NCBI GenBank assembly: GCA_016214105.1
Contig: JACRPD010000058.1
Location: 1 to 19,241, forward strand
Direction: 5' to 3'
DNA length: 19,241 bases
From: Candidatus Magasanikiibacteriota bacterium
GTDB taxonomy: Bacteria; Patescibacteriota; Patescibacteriia; Magasanikbacterales; UBA922
How positions within the stretch are numbered: position 1 is the stretch's first letter; each line of letters starts with the position of its first letter. Both the position numbers and the translations under genes were made by a program. Below the pieces are notes generated by a model. The model made no database searches and was not told where the DNA came from. It saw nothing but the letters and a program-made list of their open reading frames with translations. Below, one piece after another: positions 1-5,626 of the stretch.

Positions 1-78
1 ACAATGGCCAAGACTGCAAGGGAGACCCAGCGGCGTCCACGTGCCCCTCCTCCATCTCCTCCTCCACCGCAGTTCTAA
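1..78 (+). CDS. Possible 3' end of an upstream gene (proline-rich tail)
   Basis: Frame 1 is open from the window edge to a TAA at 76-78 and would encode a basic then proline-rich tail ending PPPSPPPPQF. Such tails are common on disordered C-termini, but 25 codons cannot identify a family. Frame 2 (to about 190) and frame 3 (to about 125) are also open, and frame 3 gives a plausible Ser/Thr-rich peptide, so the frame is uncertain. The stretch is clearly more GC-rich than the AT-rich spacer that follows, which argues that it is coding in some frame. The upstream sequence is needed to decide. Confidence 0.3.
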   Translation, partial: TMAKTARETQRRPRAPPPSPPPPQF

Positions 79-92
79 CGTCGTACAGAAAG

Positions 93-155
93 GCCCACCA
101 AAATCTGACTTCCACATTTTATTAGTGTTTATTCGTGGCCGCCATTTTGGTGGGC
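93..155 (+). terminator. Long-armed hairpin upstream of lepB, possible terminator
   Basis: GCCCACCAAAAT (93-104) and ATTTTGGTGGGC (144-155) form a perfect 12-bp inverted repeat separated by 39 nt. An inner CCAC/GTGG pair (112-115 with 135-138) could extend the fold. It lies between the possible end of the upstream gene and the lepB promoter, where a terminator is expected. It has no immediate U-run, so it may instead be a processing or protective structure, or a small repeat element. Confidence 0.4.
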
Positions 156-160
156 TAAAT

Positions 161-189
161 TTGCCTCTTTTCACTTTTTGTTATATACT
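161..189 (+). promoter_or_regulatory. Probable sigma70-type promoter for lepB-hisS
   Basis: TTGCCT (161-166, 4 of 6 to TTGACA) is followed after 17 nt by TATACT (184-189, 5 of 6 to TATAAT). Transcription would start near 196, giving a leader of about 40 nt before the lepB ATG at 236. No second good promoter was seen before hisS, so both genes are probably read from here. Confidence 0.55.
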
Positions 190-235
190 CTAAACAGTGG
201 ATAACTCATTCTTCTGAATGTAAGAAGCAAGTTTT

Positions 236-847
236 ATGTTAGAAAAAGAGCCGTTGGATTTGGATAAAAAAGTGGTGGGCGAGCGCGAGAGAAGTTTTTT
301 GGCCTCGGCCGGTTTGTTTTTTTTGGAATTAATTAAAATAGTGATTTTGGCCGGCGTAACCATTGGACTGGTGCGGTATTTTTTGTTTAAACCGTTTTAT
401 GTGCGCGGGCAGTCTATGGAGCCGAATTTTTATGAAAAAGATTATTTAATCATTGACGAATTAAGTTATCGTTTGCGCGAGCCGGTAAGAGGCGAAGTGA
501 TTGTGTTTAAAGCGCCAAACGCGAGCAAGGATTATTATTTAAAACGAATCGTCGGTTTGCCGGGCGAACGAGTGAAAGTCAGCGACAATAAAATTATTAT
601 TTACAATAATGAATATCCGCAAGGGATGGTTTTGCCGGAAATGTATTTGGATAAAACAACGGTTGGCGAAATTGATCAGACTCTCGGGCCGAATGATTAT
701 TTTGTTTTAGGCGATAACCGCGGCGCGAGTTATGATTCGCGACGTTTTGGCCCGATTGAAAAAGAAACCATTGTCGGCCGGGCGTGGCTGCGCGGCTGGC
801 CGTTTACCAGAGCCGCGGCTTTCAGCGCGCCGGAGTATGAGTTATAA
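236..847 (+). CDS. lepB: Signal peptidase I (S26 family)
   Basis: This membrane serine protease removes signal peptides from secreted proteins on the outer face of the cytoplasmic membrane. The 203-residue product has one N-terminal membrane segment (about residues 26-51) followed by the S26 motifs. Ser60 in GQSMEPNF is the nucleophile. Lys103 in the KRIVGLPG box (103-110) is the general base. GDNRGASYDSRRFG (159-172) is box E. Length and single-helix topology fit the Gram-positive/CPR type. The ATG at 236 is preceded only by a weak AGAAG-type ribosome site, but it puts the membrane anchor at the expected place. The hisS start lies 18 nt downstream, suggesting cotranscription. The secreted proteins encoded further on (3374 and 5627) carry cleavable-looking signal peptides and are plausible substrates; that link is inference. 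Confidence 0.96.
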   Translation: MLEKEPLDLDKKVVGERERSFLASAGLFFLELIKIVILAGVTIGLVRYFLFKPFYVRGQSMEPNFYEKDYLIIDELSYRLREPVRGEVIVFKAPNASKDYYLKRIVGLPGERVKVSDNKIIIYNNEYPQGMVLPEMYLDKTTVGEIDQTLGPNDYFVLGDNRGASYDSRRFGPIEKETIVGRAWLRGWPFTRAAAFSAPEYEL

Positions 848-865
848 AATTAATGTTGTTTATTT

Positions 866-2353
866 ATGTTAAAAAAACCCATGAAAAAGATTAAAAAAGC
901 GGTAAAGAGCGATACAAAAAAACGCGCGGAAGAACCGGCGAAAAAAAATATTCAAGAAGAAAAAAAGCCGATTCCGGCCGCGGGTTTGGAAGATGACGAA
1001 CAGCCGGTGATTAAAGGGCCGAAAGGAAAATTGCCTTCGCTTTTGCGCGGAATGAAAGATGTTATGCCAAAAGATTGGCCGTATTGGAAAAAGATTTATC
1101 ATACCGCGGAAAACATTGCCGAAGCGTACGGATTCGGTTATTTGGAAACTCCGGTTTTAGAGGAAGCTTCTTTGTTTATCCGTTCCATCGGCCGTGGGAC
1201 AGACATAATTGAAAAAGAAATGTATGTGTTTGACGACCGCGATGGCACGCGCGTGGGGATGAGGCCGGAGTTCACCGCCGGCGCTGTCCGCGCGTATATC
1301 AGCCACGGCATGCACACCTTGCCGCAACCGGTGAAACTGTGGTCATTCGGCCAGCTATTTAGGCATGATCGTCCGCAAGCCGGACGCTACCGCCAACTGC
1401 ACCAATTTAACTGCGAGAGTTTTGGCGCGCATGACCCGGCAGTTGACGCGGAATTAATCGTCGTCGCCTATAATTTTTTGCGCGATTTAGGAATAGAAAC
1501 AACCGTGCAAATGAATAGCATCGGCACGCCGGAAGATCGGCAGAACTATTTGGTGGAATTGACCGGTTATTTGCGGACCAAGCGCAGTTATTTATGCGAA
1601 GATTGCAAAAAAAGAATCACGCGCAATCCATTACGGGCATTGGACTGCAAGAATGAATCATGCCGTCCGACTTTGGAAGAAGCGCCGCAGATTGTTGATT
1701 GGCTGTCTGACGCGTCAAAAAATTATTTTATGAAAGTGCTGGAATTTTTAGATGAGTTGGAAGTGCCATATACTCTGAAGCCGACATTAGTGCGCGGTTT
1801 GGATTATTACACGGAAACCGTGTTTGAGATTTATGAAGACCCTTCGACTCACTCCGTTCGCTCAGGGCAAGCCCCTCCAGTAGCAGAAGGACAGCAGAGC
1901 GCGTTGTGCGGCGGCGGGCGTTATGATTTATTAGTAGAAGAATTAGGCGGTCCGCCAACGCCAGCCTGCGGTTTCGCGTTGGGTGTTGAGCGCGTAATGA
2001 CAATTTTGCGCCGCAAAGCGGAAGAAAACAAGGATAAGATTGAAAAAGAATCCGGCGGAATCTTTTTTGCTCATCTTGGAGAACAAGCGCGCAGGCGGAC
2101 ATTGAAAATGATTGAAGACTTGCGCCGCGACGGAGTTGTTTTGCATCACTGTCTCGGTAAAACCGCTCTTAAGGCGCAATTGGAATTAGCGAATAAATTT
2201 GGCGTCGCTTACACTTTGATTTTGGGTCAAAAAGAAGCGCAGGACGGCACGATTATTATCCGCGACATGGAATCCGGAATTCAAGAGATTGTTGACCAGA
2301 AGAAACTTAAGAGCGAGTTGGAGAAGAAGACGAAAAACACAAAACACAATTAA
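866..2353 (+). CDS. hisS: Histidyl-tRNA synthetase
   Basis: This class II enzyme charges tRNA-His with histidine in the cytoplasm. Visible landmarks in the 495-residue product: RGMKDVMP (61-68) at the start of the catalytic core; a motif 1 region around 96-113; motif 2 FRHDRPQAGRYRQLHQF (165-181); Cys244, Cys247, Cys261 and Cys266 in the insertion domain; the histidine-binding RGLDYYT (310-316); motif 3 GFALGVER (369-376); and a C-terminal anticodon-binding domain (about 397-480). Two features are unusual. Before the core lies a Lys-rich, probably disordered extension of about 55 residues; no better start is seen, though Met5 is possible. Between VFEIYED and ALCGGGRYD there are about 14 residues more than in E. 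coli HisRS, encoded by repeat-like DNA at 1840-1867. The last residues (KKTKNTKHN) come from an A/C-rich repeat that runs on past the stop. Confidence 0.96.
   Translation: MLKKPMKKIKKAVKSDTKKRAEEPAKKNIQEEKKPIPAAGLEDDEQPVIKGPKGKLPSLLRGMKDVMPKDWPYWKKIYHTAENIAEAYGFGYLETPVLEEASLFIRSIGRGTDIIEKEMYVFDDRDGTRVGMRPEFTAGAVRAYISHGMHTLPQPVKLWSFGQLFRHDRPQAGRYRQLHQFNCESFGAHDPAVDAELIVVAYNFLRDLGIETTVQMNSIGTPEDRQNYLVELTGYLRTKRSYLCEDCKKRITRNPLRALDCKNESCRPTLEEAPQIVDWLSDASKNYFMKVLEFLDELEVPYTLKPTLVRGLDYYTETVFEIYEDPSTHSVRSGQAPPVAEGQQSALCGGGRYDLLVEELGGPPTPACGFALGVERVMTILRRKAEENKDKIEKESGGIFFAHLGEQARRRTLKMIEDLRRDGVVLHHCLGKTALKAQLELANKFGVAYTLILGQKEAQDGTIIIRDMESGIQEIVDQKKLKSELEKKTKNTKHN
1840..1867. repeat. Repeat-like insertion inside hisS
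   Basis: The 28 nt begin CCCTTCGACTCACTCC and end TTCGCTCAGGG, with CCCT/AGGG at the ends. From memory, closely similar short sequences are scattered in many CPR and other bacterial genomes, but this could not be checked. Here it is read in frame as PSTHSVRSG between two conserved HisRS motifs, at a place where the family normally has a short loop. It has no second copy in this window, although the spacer palindrome near 5468-5494 has a similar flavour. Confidence 0.45.
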
Positions 2354-2397
2354 CAAAACACAGAGAATATAATAGTCGTTTTTATGTGTTATGTTAA
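2336..2397. repeat. A/C-rich repeat and inverted repeat across the hisS stop
   Basis: AAAACACA-type units recur between 2336 and 2362, spanning the hisS stop at 2351-2353. TTAACAAAACACA (2350-2362) is complementary, with one mismatch, to TGTGTTATGTTAA (2385-2397), with a 22-nt loop. This could fold in the 3' end of the hisS transcript, but it is AT-rich and lacks a GC stem plus U-run, so it is at best a weak terminator. Confidence 0.35.
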
Positions 2398-2423
2398 CTG
2401 GGTTATGAGTTTTGTCATAGTAT

Positions 2424-2452
2424 TTGACAAACAAAGGTTTTTACAGTAAAAT
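2424..2452 (+). promoter_or_regulatory. Strong sigma70-type promoter for rpsU-yqeY
   Basis: A consensus TTGACA (2424-2429), a 17-nt spacer and TAAAAT (2447-2452, 5 of 6) form the best promoter in the window. The predicted start near 2459 gives a leader of about 65 nt before the rpsU GTG. This separates the ribosomal pair from hisS as its own transcription unit. Confidence 0.8.
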
Positions 2453-2472
2453 AACGTTAATTAAATAACCTT

Positions 2473-2516
2473 GTCTGGCGTTAGATCGCCGGGCGTTAAC
2501 TCACCTGAGGAGGTGA
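2473..2516 (+). promoter_or_regulatory. Structured rpsU leader with Shine-Dalgarno site in a hairpin
   Basis: The leader contains a stem 2473-2480/2487-2494 (wobble pairs included) with loop TTAGAT. Next comes CACCT (2502-2506), complementary to AGGTG (2511-2515), with loop GAGG. The second hairpin contains the very strong ribosome site GAGGAGGTGA (2507-2516), 8 nt before the GTG start at 2524. That site selects GTG as the start. Whether the hairpin regulates translation is an inference; its 5-bp stem is short. Confidence 0.45.
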
Positions 2517-2523
2517 AAAAATT

Positions 2524-2787
2524 GTGTCGGAGATAAAACGAAAAAAGGGCGAATCATTTGAGGCGTTTATGCGGCGCGTGAAACGGCGTTGGCTGTCATC
2601 CGGAAAGCTGATTCAGGCGAGGAAAATTCAGTTCTTTGAGGAGAAAAAAAGCAAGAACGAAAACCGCAAAAACACCATCAATCGCTTGCGAATGAGGTCA
2701 AAAATGGAATATCTGCGCAAAATTGGCAAACTGCCTCCGGAAGAAGAAGCGTTTGGCGCTCATCGGCAGTCTGGTAATCGGAAATAA
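2524..2787 (+). CDS. rpsU: Ribosomal protein bS21 (30S S21)
   Basis: bS21 is a small basic protein of the 30S subunit platform, near the 3' end of 16S rRNA, and helps initiation. The 87-residue product shows the family pattern: ESFEAFMRRVKRRWLSSG (11-28) with the Arg/Lys-rich first helix, followed by IQARKIQFFEEKKSKNENR. The C-terminal part, with YLRKIGKL (63-70), is an extension beyond the roughly 70-residue E. coli protein and resembles CPR versions. The start is GTG at 2524, chosen because the GAGGAGGTG ribosome site lies 8 nt upstream. yqeY begins 3 nt after the stop, an old and widespread gene order. Confidence 0.9.
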   Translation: MSEIKRKKGESFEAFMRRVKRRWLSSGKLIQARKIQFFEEKKSKNENRKNTINRLRMRSKMEYLRKIGKLPPEEEAFGAHRQSGNRK

Positions 2788-2790
2788 AAT

Positions 2791-3252
2791 ATGTCCATGC
2801 GTGAGGATATTTTAGCGGCGCAAAAAACCGCGCTGAAAGACGGCAACTCGGAAAAGTTGTCTGTCTTGCGTTTTCTTTGGTCCGCGGTCCGCAATGAAGA
2901 AATTGATAAGAAGAAAGATTTGAACGACGCGGAAATTCAGCAGATTGTCGCGCGGCAGATTAAACAGCTAAAAGACGCTTTGCAAGATTTTGCCGCGTCT
3001 AACCGGCAGGATTTGGTTGTTAAAAATAAAATGGAGATCGATTTGCTTGAAAAGTATTTACCGGCGCAGATGGCTGATGATGAATTACAGAAAATTGTTG
3101 ATCAAGTAATTGCCGGAATGGGGACGGTTACCGCCGGTGATACCGGCAAGGTGATTGGGGCGGTGATGAAACAGATTGCTGGCAGAGCGGATGGGGGGAG
3201 AGTGAAGACGATTGTAATGGAGAAGTTGGCGAAAGATATTAAAAAAATATAA
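2791..3252 (+). CDS. yqeY: GatB/YqeY domain protein
   Basis: YqeY proteins resemble the C-terminal tail domain of GatB, the amidotransferase subunit that binds tRNA in Gln-tRNA/Asn-tRNA formation. Their own role is not firmly established, but a tRNA- or translation-related function is usual. The 153 residues match the whole family: an N-terminal helical part (MREDILAAQKTALKDG, then LSVLRFLWSAVRNEEID), LLEKYLPAQM in the middle, and a C-terminal helical domain with the GKVIGAVMKQIAGRADGGRV signature (about 119-138). The start at 2791 lies 3 nt after the rpsU stop; a second ATG two codons later is an alternative. Ribosome binding is weak, consistent with translational coupling to rpsU. Confidence 0.92.
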   Translation: MSMREDILAAQKTALKDGNSEKLSVLRFLWSAVRNEEIDKKKDLNDAEIQQIVARQIKQLKDALQDFAASNRQDLVVKNKMEIDLLEKYLPAQMADDELQKIVDQVIAGMGTVTAGDTGKVIGAVMKQIAGRADGGRVKTIVMEKLAKDIKKI

Positions 3253-3350
3253 CAAAAATATTCACGAAATATAACAAAATTAAACAAAATCGTTAAATTG
3301 CTAAATTGATTCATTGAAAATTGTTTAGAAATTGAAAATTGAAAATTGGA
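3253..3350. repeat. AT-rich spacer with ATTGAAAATTG repeats
   Basis: The spacer after yqeY is almost pure AT. It holds AACAAAA-type units (about 3251-3290), TTAAATTG/CTAAATTG (about 3293-3307) and copies of ATTGAAAATTG at 3313-3323 and 3331-3341, the latter running straight into another GAAAATTG (3341-3348). It could be read as the first codons of the next gene from a TTG at 3332, but its repeat nature argues that it is noncoding. No convincing promoter or terminator was seen in it. Confidence 0.55.
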
Positions 3351-3373
3351 AATTAATCGTAATCCTCGGTTCC

Positions 3374-5437
3374 ATGCTTCCAAGGATTTTACACAATTTG
3401 CGAGTCAAAAAGTCCGCCAAAGTTCTGCTGGTTTTATTTTTGGCGGCTTTTTTGTTTGTCGGCGTTGCCGTTTACGCGCAGGGAGATTTGAACTTCGGCC
3501 TTCAGCCGGTTCAGAACAGCATCGGCTTGGCTTCAACTGACATCAGAATCATTATCGCGCGGATTATTCGCGCGGTTTTGGGTTTGCTCGGGGTCATCGC
3601 GGTTGTTATCATGATTTATGCCGGGTATACCATTATGACTGCCGGCGGGGATGAAGAAAAAGTGGTTTACGGCAAAAAAATAATGATTAACGGAGTAATC
3701 GGGCTCATCATTATCTTGTCTTCTTTGGCGATTGTGCAGTATGTTCTTAACGCTTTAGGCCAAGCGACCGGAATGTTTGGTTCTGACTCAACCAGCAAAC
3801 CAAAAATAGAAACTTTTGCCGGCAGCGGCGCGCTGGGGAAAATTATCAAAGACCATTATCCGGAAAAAGATCAAATCGGGGTTAAGCGCAACACCAAAAT
3901 ATCGGTAACTTTCGCCGAACCGATTGATCCGGCCACGATTATTTCCAATGATAATAATACTTGCTGGGGGCCGGCCGGACTTCCGGTCATCTGCGACGAT
4001 ATTAGCAAGACGCCGTATTATGGCGATTGTATTACTAACAAACCAAGTTTTGATTGGAGCAAAGACTGCGACCACTTGTTGACTAAGAATGTGGAAATTT
4101 TTGCTTCCGGATTAGCAGAGAAAAAACTGACGGAAGCCGCGGCCATGACGGTATATGAAGACGGAGACGCGAAGAATGCTTACACTTTCGTATTTAAACC
4201 GTTTGAACCGATCGGCGATAGTTTGCAGGATATGTGGTACACGGTAAATTTGAATGCGGATATTATGAAGAAAGACGGCAAGACCGGCGCGTTTGACGGC
4301 CAGCATTATAAATATTACACCTGGAATTTTAAGACTGACACGACGTTTGATTTTGATCCGCCGTTTATCAAGAGCACTTACCCGATGTTGGGAGATAAGA
4401 TTCCGCGCAATACAATTATCCAAATCAATTTCAGCGAGGCCATGGATCCGATAATGACGCAGGGTTTATTAAAGAAAGACGGCGATTTTACCAATATGAT
4501 TTTCGGTAGTACGGCGGTAAGCGGCGAGTGGATGCTTTCCAATGGCTACGCCACGGCCGAATTTACTCCGAACGAAGAATGCGGCGAGAACAGCTGCGGC
4601 GACACAATGTATTGTTTGCAAATTGATTGCGAGTTTACTGATAAAAACTGTAAACAAGATTTGGCGGTTTTAAATCGTACCGGCAGTTTGATTGATAAAA
4701 AAACTTTTGAAGCCAACCCTTTCAGCGGTTTGATGGATATGTCCGGCAACGCGCTGGATGGGAATAAAGACAGTATTCCAAACGGCCAGCCGAACAACGG
4801 CATTAAAGGCGTGGACGGGGATTTGCATTTAATCGGCGAGCCGGAAAAAGCTCCGGATAACTATTGGTGGAATTTTACGGTTAAAAACGAAATTGACCGC
4901 AAACCGCCGTATGTTAATAAAGTAACGCCCGGATTGGATGCCGGCGGCGTGTCAAAAAACGCTTTCACGCAAATTACTTTCAGCCGGCCGATGTGGATTG
5001 GCACGCTGGATAGTATCGGGCTGGAAGAATTTCCCGAAGCCAATGTGGATGGCAAGTGGATTGATTTTTGGTTTTTCCGCCGTTCAGAAACGAAGGATAA
5101 TAAAACTTACACTGAATTAAAACACCGCGAATATGGCGCGAATGGCGTTGATTATTTTTATTTCCCAAAAATTTCCAGCGCGGTCAAGAGTTTAAACCAG
5201 AATTGTTTGTATCCGGGCTACGGGCCGATGATGCAAAAGGCGGGCGAATCGCCGGAGTGTCTTATCACTGAATATAACGATGATGGCGTGCCAACTAAAG
5301 TGCCGGTTGATTGCGTTCAGGTTACGACTGATAGTAAGACCGATACCGGCTGTATTCAAACTACTGACAAGACTGTCAAAATTTTACAGCCAGATGTACC
5401 GAAGTGTGTTGATTATTTAAAAGATATTAGCAAGTGA
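3374..5437 (+). CDS. Secreted pilin-module protein with Big_5-type Ig-like domains
   Basis: Starting from ATG 3374 the product has 687 residues. A signal peptide (KKSAKVLLVLFLAAFLFVGVAVYA, roughly residues 12-35 when split by position) precedes a short linker beginning GDLNFGLQPV. A two-helix hydrophobic module of the VirB2/TrbC-like T4SS pilin type follows, with helices at about 64-88 and 106-128 joined by the polar loop GGDEEKVVYGKK. After it come three Ig-like domains of the SbsA/Big_5 type, recognised by repeated openings: GVKRNTKISVTFAEPIDP, then PRNTIIQINFSEAMDP, then SKNAFTQITFSRPM. Cysteines are scattered in the Ig-like part. With the signal peptide removed, the helix hairpin would place the C-terminal part outside the cell. 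The N-terminal module is nearly identical to that of the giant protein encoded next. A TTG start at 3332 is possible but would lie in repeat DNA; no clear ribosome site favours either. Function is unknown; a surface or pilus-associated role is inference. Confidence 0.82.
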   Translation: MLPRILHNLRVKKSAKVLLVLFLAAFLFVGVAVYAQGDLNFGLQPVQNSIGLASTDIRIIIARIIRAVLGLLGVIAVVIMIYAGYTIMTAGGDEEKVVYGKKIMINGVIGLIIILSSLAIVQYVLNALGQATGMFGSDSTSKPKIETFAGSGALGKIIKDHYPEKDQIGVKRNTKISVTFAEPIDPATIISNDNNTCWGPAGLPVICDDISKTPYYGDCITNKPSFDWSKDCDHLLTKNVEIFASGLAEKKLTEAAAMTVYEDGDAKNAYTFVFKPFEPIGDSLQDMWYTVNLNADIMKKDGKTGAFDGQHYKYYTWNFKTDTTFDFDPPFIKSTYPMLGDKIPRNTIIQINFSEAMDPIMTQGLLKKDGDFTNMIFGSTAVSGEWMLSNGYATAEFTPNEECGENSCGDTMYCLQIDCEFTDKNCKQDLAVLNRTGSLIDKKTFEANPFSGLMDMSGNALDGNKDSIPNGQPNNGIKGVDGDLHLIGEPEKAPDNYWWNFTVKNEIDRKPPYVNKVTPGLDAGGVSKNAFTQITFSRPMWIGTLDSIGLEEFPEANVDGKWIDFWFFRRSETKDNKTYTELKHREYGANGVDYFYFPKISSAVKSLNQNCLYPGYGPMMQKAGESPECLITEYNDDGVPTKVPVDCVQVTTDSKTDTGCIQTTDKTVKILQPDVPKCVDYLKDISK

Positions 5438-5451
5438 AATTTATTTTAAAA

Positions 5452-5611
5452 TCCCTCCCCCTTGTAGGGCTTCGTCGTGAGTGCTCAGCCGAACGGGGAG
5501 GCAGGAGGGGGTCTCGGCGAGTGCCAGAGAAATAAACTATCATAGATAGAGTTTAATTGTTCAACATTCGTTGAGACCTCACCCCTGCCCCCTCTCCTAC
5601 GAGGAGAGGGG
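5452..5611. repeat. Inverted-repeat element A (REPIN/MITE-like)
   Basis: Two arms in opposite orientation flank a 41-nt AT-rich core (5524-5564). The inner arm ends are GTCTCGGCGAGTG (5511-5523) and CATTCGTTGAGACCTC (5565-5580). The right arm ends in a perfect 10-bp hairpin (5589-5598 with 5602-5611, loop ACG) of the form CCCCTCTCCT/AGGAGAGGGG. The left arm carries the matching hairpin (CCTCCCCC...GGGGAGG), split by a nested palindrome. The element closely resembles the one at 18063-18204. Paired inverted hairpins resemble REPIN/BIME or MITE elements; no transposase lies in the window. It fills nearly the whole spacer and could also act as a terminator for the upstream gene. GAGGAGAGGGG in the right stem is ribosome-site-like but lies 15 nt from the next ATG. 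Confidence 0.65.
5468..5494. repeat. Nested small palindrome inside element A
   Basis: About 25-27 nt interrupt the left-arm hairpin of element A. The piece contains TTCG (5471-5474) pairing with CGAA (5490-5493), and TGAG (5478-5481) pairing with CTCA (5484-5487). Removing it rejoins CCTCCCCCTTGTAGG to GGGGAGG and restores an uninterrupted hairpin like the one in the right arm and in element B. That suggests a later insertion of a separate small repeat. The exact ends cannot be fixed because of the G-run. Confidence 0.5.
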
Positions 5612-5626
5612 AATAACCCGAGAATT

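Noticed and set aside
1728..2102. 124-codon open frame on the - strand within hisS
   Set aside because: It lies opposite conserved HisRS motifs, and its sequence looks like no protein family.
3332..3373. TTG start for the pilin-module protein
   Set aside because: The added codons are AT-rich repeat (ATTGAAAATTG), and a normal signal peptide already follows the ATG at 3374. Kept only as a less likely alternative.
5538..5550. Promoter for the giant gene in the AT-rich core of element A (TATCAT/TAGATA)
   Set aside because: No -35-like hexamer lies at a suitable distance, so a promoter cannot be supported from sequence.
5452..5611. CRISPR-like or tRNA-like structure in the spacer before the giant gene
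   Set aside because: There is only one inverted pair with no regular direct repeats or spacers, and no tRNA arms or CCA-type end could be drawn.
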